From positions 1 through 8,562 of the forward strand of contig JBELMB010000215.1 in assembly GCA_042088665.1 (NCBI GenBank): a stretch of 8,562 bases of DNA, written 5' to 3'. This stretch comes from JBELMB01 sp042088665. GTDB taxonomy: Bacteria > Pseudomonadota > Alphaproteobacteria > Rhodobacterales > Rhodobacteraceae. Positions 1 through 4,967 of this stretch are shown here, piece by piece (within the stretch, counting starts at the first letter, position 1; every line of letters starts with the position of its first letter). The translations under genes and the position numbers were made by a program. Under the pieces are notes generated by a model that saw only the letters and a program-made list of their open reading frames with translations, was not told the DNA's origin and ran no database searches.

Positions 1-76
1 TATCGCACCGCCCGGACCATTTCGTACCGGTGGCGCCGCAGGATTTGCAGACAAAACGGGGGGTGGCTTTGGCCAT
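1..76 (-). CDS. radA: DNA repair protein RadA, N-terminal 25 residues (cut by window edge)
   Basis: The minus strand from the ATG at 76 reads MAKATPRFVCKSCGATGTKW and then SGRCD before leaving the window. This is the N-terminal zinc-finger signature of RadA/Sms: MAK start, a CxxC pair (C10, C13), GA, KWxGRC with the third cysteine (C24); the fourth lies outside. RadA is a RecA-like ATPase with a Lon-like C-terminal domain that drives branch migration of recombination intermediates. A GGAG Shine-Dalgarno (complement of 82-85) stands 5 nt before the ATG and supports this start, although the frame stays open further upstream. The upstream neighbour on the same strand is the SDR gene at 403-1146, 326 nt away, so radA probably has its own promoter. 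Only the start is seen, but the motif is highly characteristic. Confidence 0.88.
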   Translation of the reverse strand, partial: MAKATPRFVCKSCGATGTKWSGRCD

Positions 77-402
77 TTTGGCTCCGGTCAGATCAGGGCG
101 TGTCGGTCTGGTTGGGCGCGAGGCCCGACGGGTGGCAAGAAAGGCGGGTGGCAAGAAAGAGGGCAGGGCGGTCTTGGTCTGGGTTGCGCCCCTTTGGAAA
201 GAGGCTGTCGGCGGCGGGGTAGCACTGTCTGGCCAGAAAGTGAAAGCCCGCATCGGCGAAGACCGGGCTGGGGGCCGCCCGACCGGTTTGGCCTGCGAGG
301 GATGCACCGCGCTGGCCGCTTTGGCCGGCCCCGTTCTGATCTCGCTCTCGTCCCGTTCTGGCTCCACTTTGGCCCCGTTTGGGCCCCGCTTGGACCCTGT
401 GG
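77..402. other. Intergenic gap between radA and the SDR gene, repeat-rich
   Basis: No credible gene is seen in these 326 bases on either strand. The open frames here are rich in Arg, Gly, Pro and Ala and match no family I know. The gap holds the 11-bp tandem array next to the SDR stop codon (327-403), the 15-bp direct repeat (129-159) and the radA ribosome binding site. No hairpin followed by a T-run was found, and no convincing -35/-10 pair for radA could be fixed by eye. Confidence 0.6.
129..159. repeat. 15-bp direct repeat, two copies, period 16
   Basis: The 15-mer CGGGTGGCAAGAAAG occurs at 129-143 and again at 145-159 with one base between. It lies in the leader upstream of radA. No function is apparent; it may be a replication-slippage duplication. 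Confidence 0.7.
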
Positions 403-403
403 T
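327..403. repeat. 11-bp tandem array, seven degenerate units, abutting the SDR stop codon
   Basis: On the plus strand the units start at 327, 338, 349, 360, 371, 382 and 393 and follow the consensus GGCCCCGTTYT. Examples are GGCCCCGTTCT (327-337), GGCTCCACTTT (360-370), GGCCCCGTTTG (371-381) and GGCCCCGCTTG (382-392). The array reaches the TGA of the SDR gene (405-403), so it would form the 3' untranslated region of that transcript. A shortened unit (GGCC then GCTTT) precedes it at about 314-322. The period is close to one helical turn. A related array with a 13-bp period follows kynU (1538-1615). Confidence 0.75.
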
Positions 404-1146
404 CAGCGCCCTCCGGTGACGTCCAGGATCGCCCTTGTCACGTAAGACGCCCGGTCCGACAGCAGCCAGAGGATGCTTTCGGCGCATTCCTCCACGGTGC
501 CCGGACGTCCCAGCGGCGGCGTGGCCCCGATGCGGTCGAGGCGTCCGGGGTCGCCGCCCTTGGCGTGGATCGCCGTGTCGATCAGCCCCGGTCGGATGGC
601 ATTGACCCGGATGCCTTCGGGGGCCAGCTCATCCGCAAGGCCCAGCGTCAGCGTGTCGATGGCCCCCTTGGAGGCGGCATAATCCACGTATTGCCCCGCA
701 CTGCCCAGTCGCGCCGCCGCGGAGGAGACGTTGACGATCGCGCCGCCCTGCTCCCAGGCGCGCATGATCATGACCGCTTGCCGGGCCACTTCGATGGCGC
801 CAAAGACGTTCACTGCAAAGACGTGTTTCACGCGGTCCGGGGTCAGATCCATCAGCCCGCCTGCCTGCGACACGATACCGGCGTTGTTCACCAACCCCAT
901 GCGCCCGGGTTTCAGGTCCGCCACCTTGCGGAACATCTTTTCAACGGCCTTGGGTTTCGACACATCCGCCTGGATCAGGTAGGCCTGCGCGCCCATGCTT
1001 TCGACCATGGCGGCGGTGGCTTCCGCGCCTGCCTTGTCCTGACTGTAGTGCACGACGATGCGGTTCCAGCCCGAAAAGGCTGCGATCCGCGCCGTCGCAG
1101 CGCCGATGCCAGCGCTCGCGCCCGTGACAACCAGAACGCTGCTCAT
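403..1146 (-). CDS. SDR family NAD(P)-dependent oxidoreductase
   Basis: A complete classical short-chain dehydrogenase of 247 residues, within the usual 245-260. Visible motifs in order are the nucleotide-binding TGASAGIG (8-15), NNAG (87-90), the catalytic Asn113 in AVN, Ser142 in NVSS, and Tyr156/Lys160 in YAASK. The C-terminal stretch ending DVTGGR is typical of the glucose 1-dehydrogenase/FabG-like branch. It should be a soluble cytoplasmic enzyme reducing a carbonyl or oxidising a secondary alcohol with NAD(P)H; the substrate cannot be told from sequence. The ATG at 1146 has a GAGG Shine-Dalgarno (complement of 1153-1156) at 6 nt spacing, and its first bases overlap the TGA of a 24-codon upstream frame. 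The gene lies between kynU and radA on the same strand, 453 nt after kynU, so shared transcription is uncertain. Confidence 0.93.
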   Translation of the reverse strand: MSSVLVVTGASAGIGAATARIAAFSGWNRIVVHYSQDKAGAEATAAMVESMGAQAYLIQADVSKPKAVEKMFRKVADLKPGRMGLVNNAGIVSQAGGLMDLTPDRVKHVFAVNVFGAIEVARQAVMIMRAWEQGGAIVNVSSAAARLGSAGQYVDYAASKGAIDTLTLGLADELAPEGIRVNAIRPGLIDTAIHAKGGDPGRLDRIGATPPLGRPGTVEECAESILWLLSDRASYVTRAILDVTGGR

Positions 1147-1217
1147 GGCCTGCCTCGCCGGTTCACTGTGGTGCTTGCGGCGTCTCTTGCCGGGCTGCTG
1201 CCTATCGGTTGTGTCAT
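1143..1217 (-). CDS. Possible 24-residue leader ORF coupled to the SDR gene
   Basis: An ATG at 1217 opens a 24-codon frame (begins MTQPIGSSPARD, ends NRRGRP) whose TGA (1145-1143) overlaps the SDR start codon as ATGA, the classic arrangement for translational coupling. It has a better Shine-Dalgarno than most genes here: AGGGGAAG (complement of 1222-1229), with GGGG 7 nt before the ATG. The peptide is basic at its end, lacks a membrane segment and resembles nothing I recognise. The frame remains open further upstream to 1484, but that extension is Arg/Pro-rich and lacks a good ribosome binding site. It could be a coupling or attenuation leader, or chance. Confidence 0.3.
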   Translation of the reverse strand: MTQPIGSSPARDAASTTVNRRGRP

Positions 1218-1599
1218 TGCGCTTCCCCTCTCAAGGCGGCGAAACCGTACCGCGGTTGGGCCTGCCGGGACAAGCGCCTTCGCGCGGCGCGGCACTGTGT
1301 GAGGATGCGCAGGGCAGAGGAGTCCCCTTGGGGCCAGCTGTTGCGGCGATTGGGGGTTCTGGGCGTTTTTTGGATCAGGGATGGGTCTTCTGGCAAGGGG
1401 GGCGGGGCGCAGCGGATCTCGCTGTTGGCGTCGCTCCGGGTGGCGCCAAGGGTGTTCGAGATGGCGCGATTGACAGCGCAACATGGCTGCGTGCCGGTGG
1501 GGCAGGTTACTTGGGCTTCAGCCGACCGATGCGCTCAGGCCAGTCCCTTGGGCCCGTCCCTTGGGCCGGTGCTTTGGACCCATCCTTCAGGCCTGTCTC
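1218..1599. other. Gap between kynU and the SDR gene; no recognised gene
   Basis: About 380 bases without a supportable gene. Reading frames cross it on both strands but are Arg, Gly and Pro rich and match no known family; none has both a plausible start and family-like sequence. The right end (1538-1599) is the 13-bp tandem array following kynU. A weak minus-strand promoter for the SDR gene is conceivable around 1245-1275 (TTGTCC, then TACGGT after about 18 nt), but this is not convincing. No tRNA-like cloverleaf or T-tailed terminator was found. Confidence 0.5.
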
Positions 1600-1615
1600 T
1601 CAGGTCACCGCCTTG
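1538..1615. repeat. 13-bp tandem array, six units, overlapping the kynU stop codon
   Basis: Units start at 1538, 1551, 1564, 1577, 1590 and 1603. The clearest are GGCCAGTCCCTTG, GGCCCGTCCCTTG and GGCCGGTGCTTTG; the next three are more diverged (GACCCATCCTTCA, GGCCTGTCTCTCA, GGTCACCGCCTTG). The last unit runs into the end of the kynU coding sequence and the TGA (1602-1600) lies at the border of units five and six. In the kynU mRNA the array reads as repeated GGGCCCAAGGGAC, and its self-complementary GGGCCC words could pair between units. It shares the GGCC core with the 11-bp array after the SDR gene. Confidence 0.75.
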
Positions 1616-2805
1616 CGCGCATGGAACGCGGGCGTGTCCCAGGCCCGTGTCTTCATGATCTCGGCGAGGGTCTCAACGGCGCGGTCGATTTCCGAAGGCC
1701 CGATGAACAGTGGCGTGATCCCGAACCGCAGGATGTCCGGCGCGCGGAAATCGCCGATCACACCGCGCGCGATCAACGCTTGCATGATGGCGTAACCTTC
1801 GGGGTGGCGGAACGATACCTGTGAGCCGCGCTCCTGCGGCGCGCGGGGTGTTGCGAGGCGCAGTTCAGGGCACTGCGCTGCGACCCCATCGATGAACCGG
1901 TCCCCCAGCACCAGCGAGCGGGCGCGCAAAGCGTCGAGGTCGACGTCGTCCCAGATGTCGAGGGCGGCGTCGAGGGCGGCCATCTGCAGCACCGGAGGTG
2001 TGCCGACACGCAAGCGTCGGACTCCGTCACCGGGCCGGTAGCTTTGCTCGAAGGCAAAGGGTGCCGCATGCCCCAACCAACCCGCCAGCGCCGGATCGAC
2101 CAGCTCCGCGTGGCGCGGCGCGGTGTAGATAAAGGCCGGAGCCCCGGGCCCTGCGTTGAGGTATTTATAGGTGCAACCGACGGCGAAATCTGCGCCGACC
2201 TCGGCCAGATGCACCGGGAAAGCACCGGCGGAATGGGCCAGATCCCAAACCGTGAGAATACCTTTTGATTGCGCCGCCTCGGTGAGGGCGGCCATGTCGT
2301 GGCGACGTCCGGTGCGATAATCCACTTCTGTCAACAAGAGCACCGCGACGGTGTCATCGAGCGCCTCTGCGACCTCTTCGGGCGCGACGAGGCGCAGGGT
2401 GTGATCCGGGCCCAGCAGTTTCAAAAGGCCTTCGGCCATGTAGAGATCGCTTGGGAAGTTCCCGGTGTCCGACAGGATCACGCGGCGGTCCGGTGCCTTG
2501 TTTTGGCTCAGGCGCAGGGCGGCTGCGAGCGCTTGAAAGACCTTGATAGACAATGTGTCACCGACCACCACATGGCCGGGTTCGGCGCCGATGAGGCGGC
2601 CAATGCGGTCCCCCTGAACCTCCGGCGCCGTCATCCAGCCGCAGGCGTTCCAGCCGCCGATGAGATGCGCGCCCCATTCGGCCTGCAGCACTTGTGCCAT
2701 GCGGTCGGGGGCTGACACGGGCAGCGGTCCCAGCGAATTGCCGTCGAGATAAACGATCCCTTCCGGCAGGCAAAAGCCTGCGCGCATGGCCTCGAAACTG
2801 GTCAT
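1600..2805 (-). CDS. kynU: Kynureninase
   Basis: KynU (EC 3.7.1.3) is a cytoplasmic PLP enzyme of aminotransferase fold type I that hydrolyses L-kynurenine to anthranilate and L-alanine in tryptophan catabolism. The protein is 401 residues, close to the usual 400-420 for bacterial forms. Diagnostic segments are YLDGNSLGPLP (19-29), NFPSD (116-120), VWDLAHSAGA (186-195, with the PLP-contacting Asp188 and His191), CTYKYLNAGPGAPAF (211-225, Lys214 the Schiff-base lysine) and the C-terminal DFRAPDILRFGITPLF (352-367). The ATG at 2805 gives the expected N-terminus; only a weak GGTGG-like ribosome site precedes it. No kynA or kynB is visible in the window. The upstream SDR gene is on the same strand 130 nt away, separated by two GC-rich palindromes, so a shared transcript is possible but interrupted by structure. 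Confidence 0.97.
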   Translation of the reverse strand: MTSFEAMRAGFCLPEGIVYLDGNSLGPLPVSAPDRMAQVLQAEWGAHLIGGWNACGWMTAPEVQGDRIGRLIGAEPGHVVVGDTLSIKVFQALAAALRLSQNKAPDRRVILSDTGNFPSDLYMAEGLLKLLGPDHTLRLVAPEEVAEALDDTVAVLLLTEVDYRTGRRHDMAALTEAAQSKGILTVWDLAHSAGAFPVHLAEVGADFAVGCTYKYLNAGPGAPAFIYTAPRHAELVDPALAGWLGHAAPFAFEQSYRPGDGVRRLRVGTPPVLQMAALDAALDIWDDVDLDALRARSLVLGDRFIDGVAAQCPELRLATPRAPQERGSQVSFRHPEGYAIMQALIARGVIGDFRAPDILRFGITPLFIGPSEIDRAVETLAEIMKTRAWDTPAFHARKAVT

Positions 2806-2824
2806 GGCTGACCACCGTGGGGCA

Positions 2825-2844
2825 GCGCGGGGTCAACCCCGCGC
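2825..2844. repeat. GC-rich palindrome 1 (REP-like)
   Basis: GCGCGGGGT (2825-2833) and ACCCCGCGC (2836-2844) form a perfect 9-bp inverted repeat around CA. It lies 20 nt before the kynU start codon in the intergenic space. It is nearly the same as the palindrome at 2906-2924, so the two look like copies of one repetitive element rather than ordinary terminators; no T-run follows on either strand. Confidence 0.75.
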
Positions 2845-2905
2845 CACACTCCGTCGCGCCCGTGGGCGGGGACTTGTCGCCCGTCAAACCGCGGCACGGC
2901 CTGTA

Positions 2906-2924
2906 GCGCGGGGTTCACCCCGCG
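2906..2924. repeat. GC-rich palindrome 2 (REP-like)
   Basis: CGCGGGGT (2907-2914) and ACCCCGCG (2917-2924) form an 8-bp inverted repeat around TC. It is a direct repeat of the palindrome at 2825-2844, 81 bases apart, differing in one loop base and one outer base. It stands 12 nt past the stop of the 2936-3691 SDR gene, where it may act as a 3'-end stabiliser or transcription attenuator. Confidence 0.75.
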
Positions 2925-2935
2925 TTCGCGCGTCT

Positions 2936-3691
2936 TCATAGGTCGCCGCCCGCGATCTGGATCGCCTGCCCGTTCACGGACCCGGAATGTGCGCCACAAA
3001 GGAAAAGCGCCGCATCGGACACTTCTTCCGGCAGGATCAAGCGCCCGTGCGGGTTCACGTCGACCATCACCGCCCTTGCAGCGTCCGCATCCATGCCGGT
3101 GCGTTTCATGATGGAGGTCACGTTGTTGGTCACGATGTCCGTGTCCACGTAGGCCGGGCACAGCGCGTTGAACGTATAGGGCTTGCGCACATAATCGGCG
3201 GCCAGCCCGCGGATCAGGCCGATCATGCCGTGCTTCGAGGCCGTGTAGGTTGGCGCTCCCTTGAGCCCCTTCAGCCCCGCGATGGAGGCGACGGCGATCA
3301 CGCGGCCCCAGTCCGTTGTCGTCATCGAGGTCAGGCATTCGCGGATCGTCAGGAAGGTCCCGTCGAGGTTCGTGGCCATCATGGACCGCCAGAACGCCAT
3401 GTCGGTCTTGTGCAGCGCGCGCCCTTCGGCCAGCCCGGCATTGGGCACGCAGATCTGAACCGGGCCGCGTGCGGCCACCGCGGCAGCGACGCCCTCCACC
3501 ACCGAAGCCTCATCACTGACGTCCATTTCCATTGCATACAGGCCCGGTGTCTGCGCCGCGGCCTCGTTCAAACGCGCGGCAGTGCGTCCCGTAATCGTGA
3601 CCTCCGCGCCCGCCTCCGCAAGGGCCCGGGCAATCGCCAGACCGATGCCGGATCCGCCCCCCGTGACCAGCGCGTGTTTGCCCTTCAGCAT
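2936..3691 (-). CDS. SDR family oxidoreductase, 3-hydroxyacyl/3-hydroxybutyrate dehydrogenase-like
   Basis: A complete classical SDR of 251 residues. It shows the TGGGSGIG cofactor loop (10-17), NAG (84-86), Asn108 in ATN, Ser136 in VAS, and Tyr149/Lys153 in YTASK. The lack of an acidic residue at the end of the second strand (ITGR, 33-36) hints at NADP(H), but this is not decisive. The region ALCPAYVDTDIV and the ending QIAGGDL resemble D-3-hydroxybutyrate dehydrogenase and the SDRs of CoA-linked aromatic degradation. It lies upstream of kynU on the same strand, so a role in degrading the anthranilate branch is a reasonable guess, not shown. The ATG at 3691 has a purine-rich GGGGAG/GAGAGG ribosome site (complement of 3695-3703). 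It is divergent from the MBL-fold gene. Confidence 0.92.
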   Translation of the reverse strand: MLKGKHALVTGGGSGIGLAIARALAEAGAEVTITGRTAARLNEAAAQTPGLYAMEMDVSDEASVVEGVAAAVAARGPVQICVPNAGLAEGRALHKTDMAFWRSMMATNLDGTFLTIRECLTSMTTTDWGRVIAVASIAGLKGLKGAPTYTASKHGMIGLIRGLAADYVRKPYTFNALCPAYVDTDIVTNNVTSIMKRTGMDADAARAVMVDVNPHGRLILPEEVSDAALFLCGAHSGSVNGQAIQIAGGDL

Positions 3692-3717
3692 CTGCCTCTC
3701 CCCTCAATCCTTGCGGT

Positions 3718-3745
3718 ACCCTAGCGGCTTGGGTCCCGAAGACAA
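3718..3745 (-). promoter_or_regulatory. Candidate promoter of the SDR gene with an overlapping dyad
   Basis: On the minus strand TTGTCT (3745-3740), a 16-nt spacer and TAGGGT (3723-3718) form a plausible sigma-70-type promoter, placing the transcript start about 20 nt before the ATG at 3691. A 6-bp inverted repeat, GGCTTG (3726-3731) and CAAGCC (3743-3748), spans the -35 box and spacer and could be an operator. Judged by eye only. Confidence 0.4.
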
Positions 3746-3802
3746 GCCAGTGACAAGAGGTCGCCACGCAGGCCGCCCGGCAATTGAGGGCTTGGCTTTT
3801 GA

Positions 3803-3824
3803 ATTCACACTTGCGAATGTGTAT
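3803..3824. promoter_or_regulatory. Dyad operator with ATTC-N8-GAAT core, SqrR/BigR-like
   Basis: ATTC (3803-3806), eight bases and GAAT (3815-3818) lie in a larger imperfect 22-bp dyad, which also pairs CACA (3806-3809) with TGTG (3818-3821). ATTC-N8-GAAT is the pattern described for the ArsR-family persulfide-sensing repressors SqrR and BigR. The dyad overlaps a weak plus-strand promoter candidate (TTGAAT 3799-3804, 17-nt spacer, TATGCC 3822-3827) and sits 27 nt before the MBL-fold start, a fitting place for repression. No such regulator gene is in the window, and other ArsR-type proteins bind similar dyads. Confidence 0.5.
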
Positions 3825-3850
3825 GCCTATCCGAGGGAGGAGACCAGATC

Positions 3851-4798
3851 ATGAAACGCACACTGCTGGCAGCGCTGTTGCTGGGGGCGCAGATGGCCGC
3901 CGCCCATGAGGACATCGCCGACAAGTACCCGGACTCCGAGTTGTACAACAAGCCGGTGCAGTTCCTGCAGGGCGTCTGGACCGCCATCGGGGCGACCGCG
4001 CCACCGACCTACGAAAACTCGGGACACAACAACAACCTCAGCTTCGTGGTCACCGACGAGGGGGTTGTCGTGATCAACGCCGGTGCGTCCGCCCGCCTCG
4101 CCGCAGCGCTGCACGCAGAGATCAAGGCGATCACGGATCAGCCCGTGAAACTGGTCATCAACGAGAACGGTCAGGGTCATGCCATGCTTGGCAACAGCTA
4201 CTGGGCGGATCAGGGCGTCGACATTCTGGCCCATGTGGATGCCATCCATGAGGTCGAGGAAGAAGGCGACTTCATCCTGCAAGGCATGGAGCGGTACAAC
4301 CGTGACAAGGCCGAGGGCACGCGCGTTGTGGCCGCCAACCTGTCCTTTGAGACAGAGCATGCGTTTCAACTGGGCGGCGTGGATTTTCGCGTGCTGCATC
4401 TTGGGCCGGCGCATGGACCGGGAGACACACAGGTCTGGTTGCCCCAGATGTCATTGGTGATCGCGGGCGATATCGCCTTCCATGAGCGGATGCCGCCGAT
4501 CTTCGAGAGCACCTGCACCAGTTGCTGGATCGAGACTTTCGAGGGACCGTTTGCCGATCTCGGGGCGCATTACGTGATTCCGGGCCATGGGCATCCCACC
4601 AACATGGGACCTGTGACCGAAGGCACGGTGGGGTACCTGAGCGATCTGCGCAGCAAGATCGGCGCGCATATCGACGAAGGGGGCGATCTGGCCGGGGCTT
4701 ACTATGTTGACCAATCGGCCTGGATCCATCTGGACACCTTCGAAGAACTGGCCACCCGCAATGCCGGCCGCGTCTATGAAGAGATGGAGTGGGAATAA
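3851..4798 (+). CDS. Exported MBL-fold protein with altered metal-site motifs
   Basis: A 315-residue protein with a signal peptide (1-18: KR, hydrophobic core, AAA before HED), so probably periplasmic. It belongs to the metallo-beta-lactamase fold: the motif 3 histidine in GPAHGPGD (His188), motif 4 IAGD (Asp207) and motif 5 VIPGHGHPT (His246) are present. Motif 1, usually IDTG, is INAG (75-78, Asp to Asn), and motif 2, usually THxHxDH, is ENGQGHA (105-111), with all three histidines and the aspartate replaced or shifted; only His110 remains nearby. A CTSC pair (222-225) may bind metal or form a disulfide. Nearest recalled relatives are SoxH-like hydrolases of sulfur and quinoprotein loci. 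The ATG has a strong GGGAGGAG ribosome site (3835-3842). It heads the group with rhodanese and a methyltransferase, and activity may be lost or changed. Confidence 0.85.
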   Translation: MKRTLLAALLLGAQMAAAHEDIADKYPDSELYNKPVQFLQGVWTAIGATAPPTYENSGHNNNLSFVVTDEGVVVINAGASARLAAALHAEIKAITDQPVKLVINENGQGHAMLGNSYWADQGVDILAHVDAIHEVEEEGDFILQGMERYNRDKAEGTRVVAANLSFETEHAFQLGGVDFRVLHLGPAHGPGDTQVWLPQMSLVIAGDIAFHERMPPIFESTCTSCWIETFEGPFADLGAHYVIPGHGHPTNMGPVTEGTVGYLSDLRSKIGAHIDEGGDLAGAYYVDQSAWIHLDTFEELATRNAGRVYEEMEWE

Positions 4799-4799
4799 G

Positions 4800-4825
4800 G
4801 CAGCGATCGCTCCGACGATCGCTGC
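4800..4825 (+). terminator. Hairpin directly after the MBL-fold stop codon
   Basis: GCAGCGATCG (4800-4809) and CGATCGCTGC (4816-4825) form a perfect 10-bp stem around CTCCGA. It begins one base after the TAA. No T-run follows, so it is not a standard intrinsic terminator; 3'-end protection or attenuation is as likely. The later copies (about 4899-4918 and 4995-5014) keep only a 7-bp stem. Confidence 0.4.
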
Positions 4826-4827
4826 CA

Positions 4828-4871
4828 GTGGGCAAGGCGGTGTTTTGCGAAGCAAAAGATCCGCAGCCCAC
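4828..4871. repeat. 44-nt long palindrome, copy 1
   Basis: Nested arms pair GTGGGC (4828-4833) with GCCCAC (4866-4871), GCGG (4837-4840) with CCGC (4861-4864), and TTTTGC (4843-4848) with GCAAAA (4852-4857) around a GAA loop. The small asymmetric bulges are typical of REP/BIME-like elements. It could fold as RNA or extruded DNA. Confidence 0.8.
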
Positions 4872-4923
4872 CCCGTCGACATGCCGGGCGCTACGCTCGC
4901 GATCGCTCCGACGATCGCTGCCA

Positions 4924-4967
4924 GTGGGCAAGGCGGTGTTTTGCGAAGCAAAAGATCCGCAGCCCAC
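4924..4967. repeat. 44-nt long palindrome, copy 2
   Basis: An exact second copy of the palindrome at 4828-4871, 96 bases downstream as part of the tandem repeat. All three nested arms are preserved without change, while the few differences between units fall outside it. Confidence 0.8.

Noticed and set aside
77..250. N-terminal extension of radA to an upstream in-frame ATG
   Set aside because: The MAK start with its Shine-Dalgarno fits the family exactly; the extra sequence is Pro/Thr/Arg-rich and crosses a direct repeat.
30..419. Plus-strand frame of 129 codons at the left edge
   Set aside because: Gly/Arg/Ala-rich, crosses the repeat arrays, and is antisense to the recognisable radA start.
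379..1302. Plus-strand frame of 307 codons over the SDR gene
   Set aside because: Antisense to a complete SDR with all catalytic motifs; composition is shadow-like.
4803..4810. GCGATCGC as a cyanobacterial HIP1 element
   Set aside because: The octamer matches, but the gene content is alphaproteobacterial and the word is simply part of the hairpin arms in the tandem repeat.
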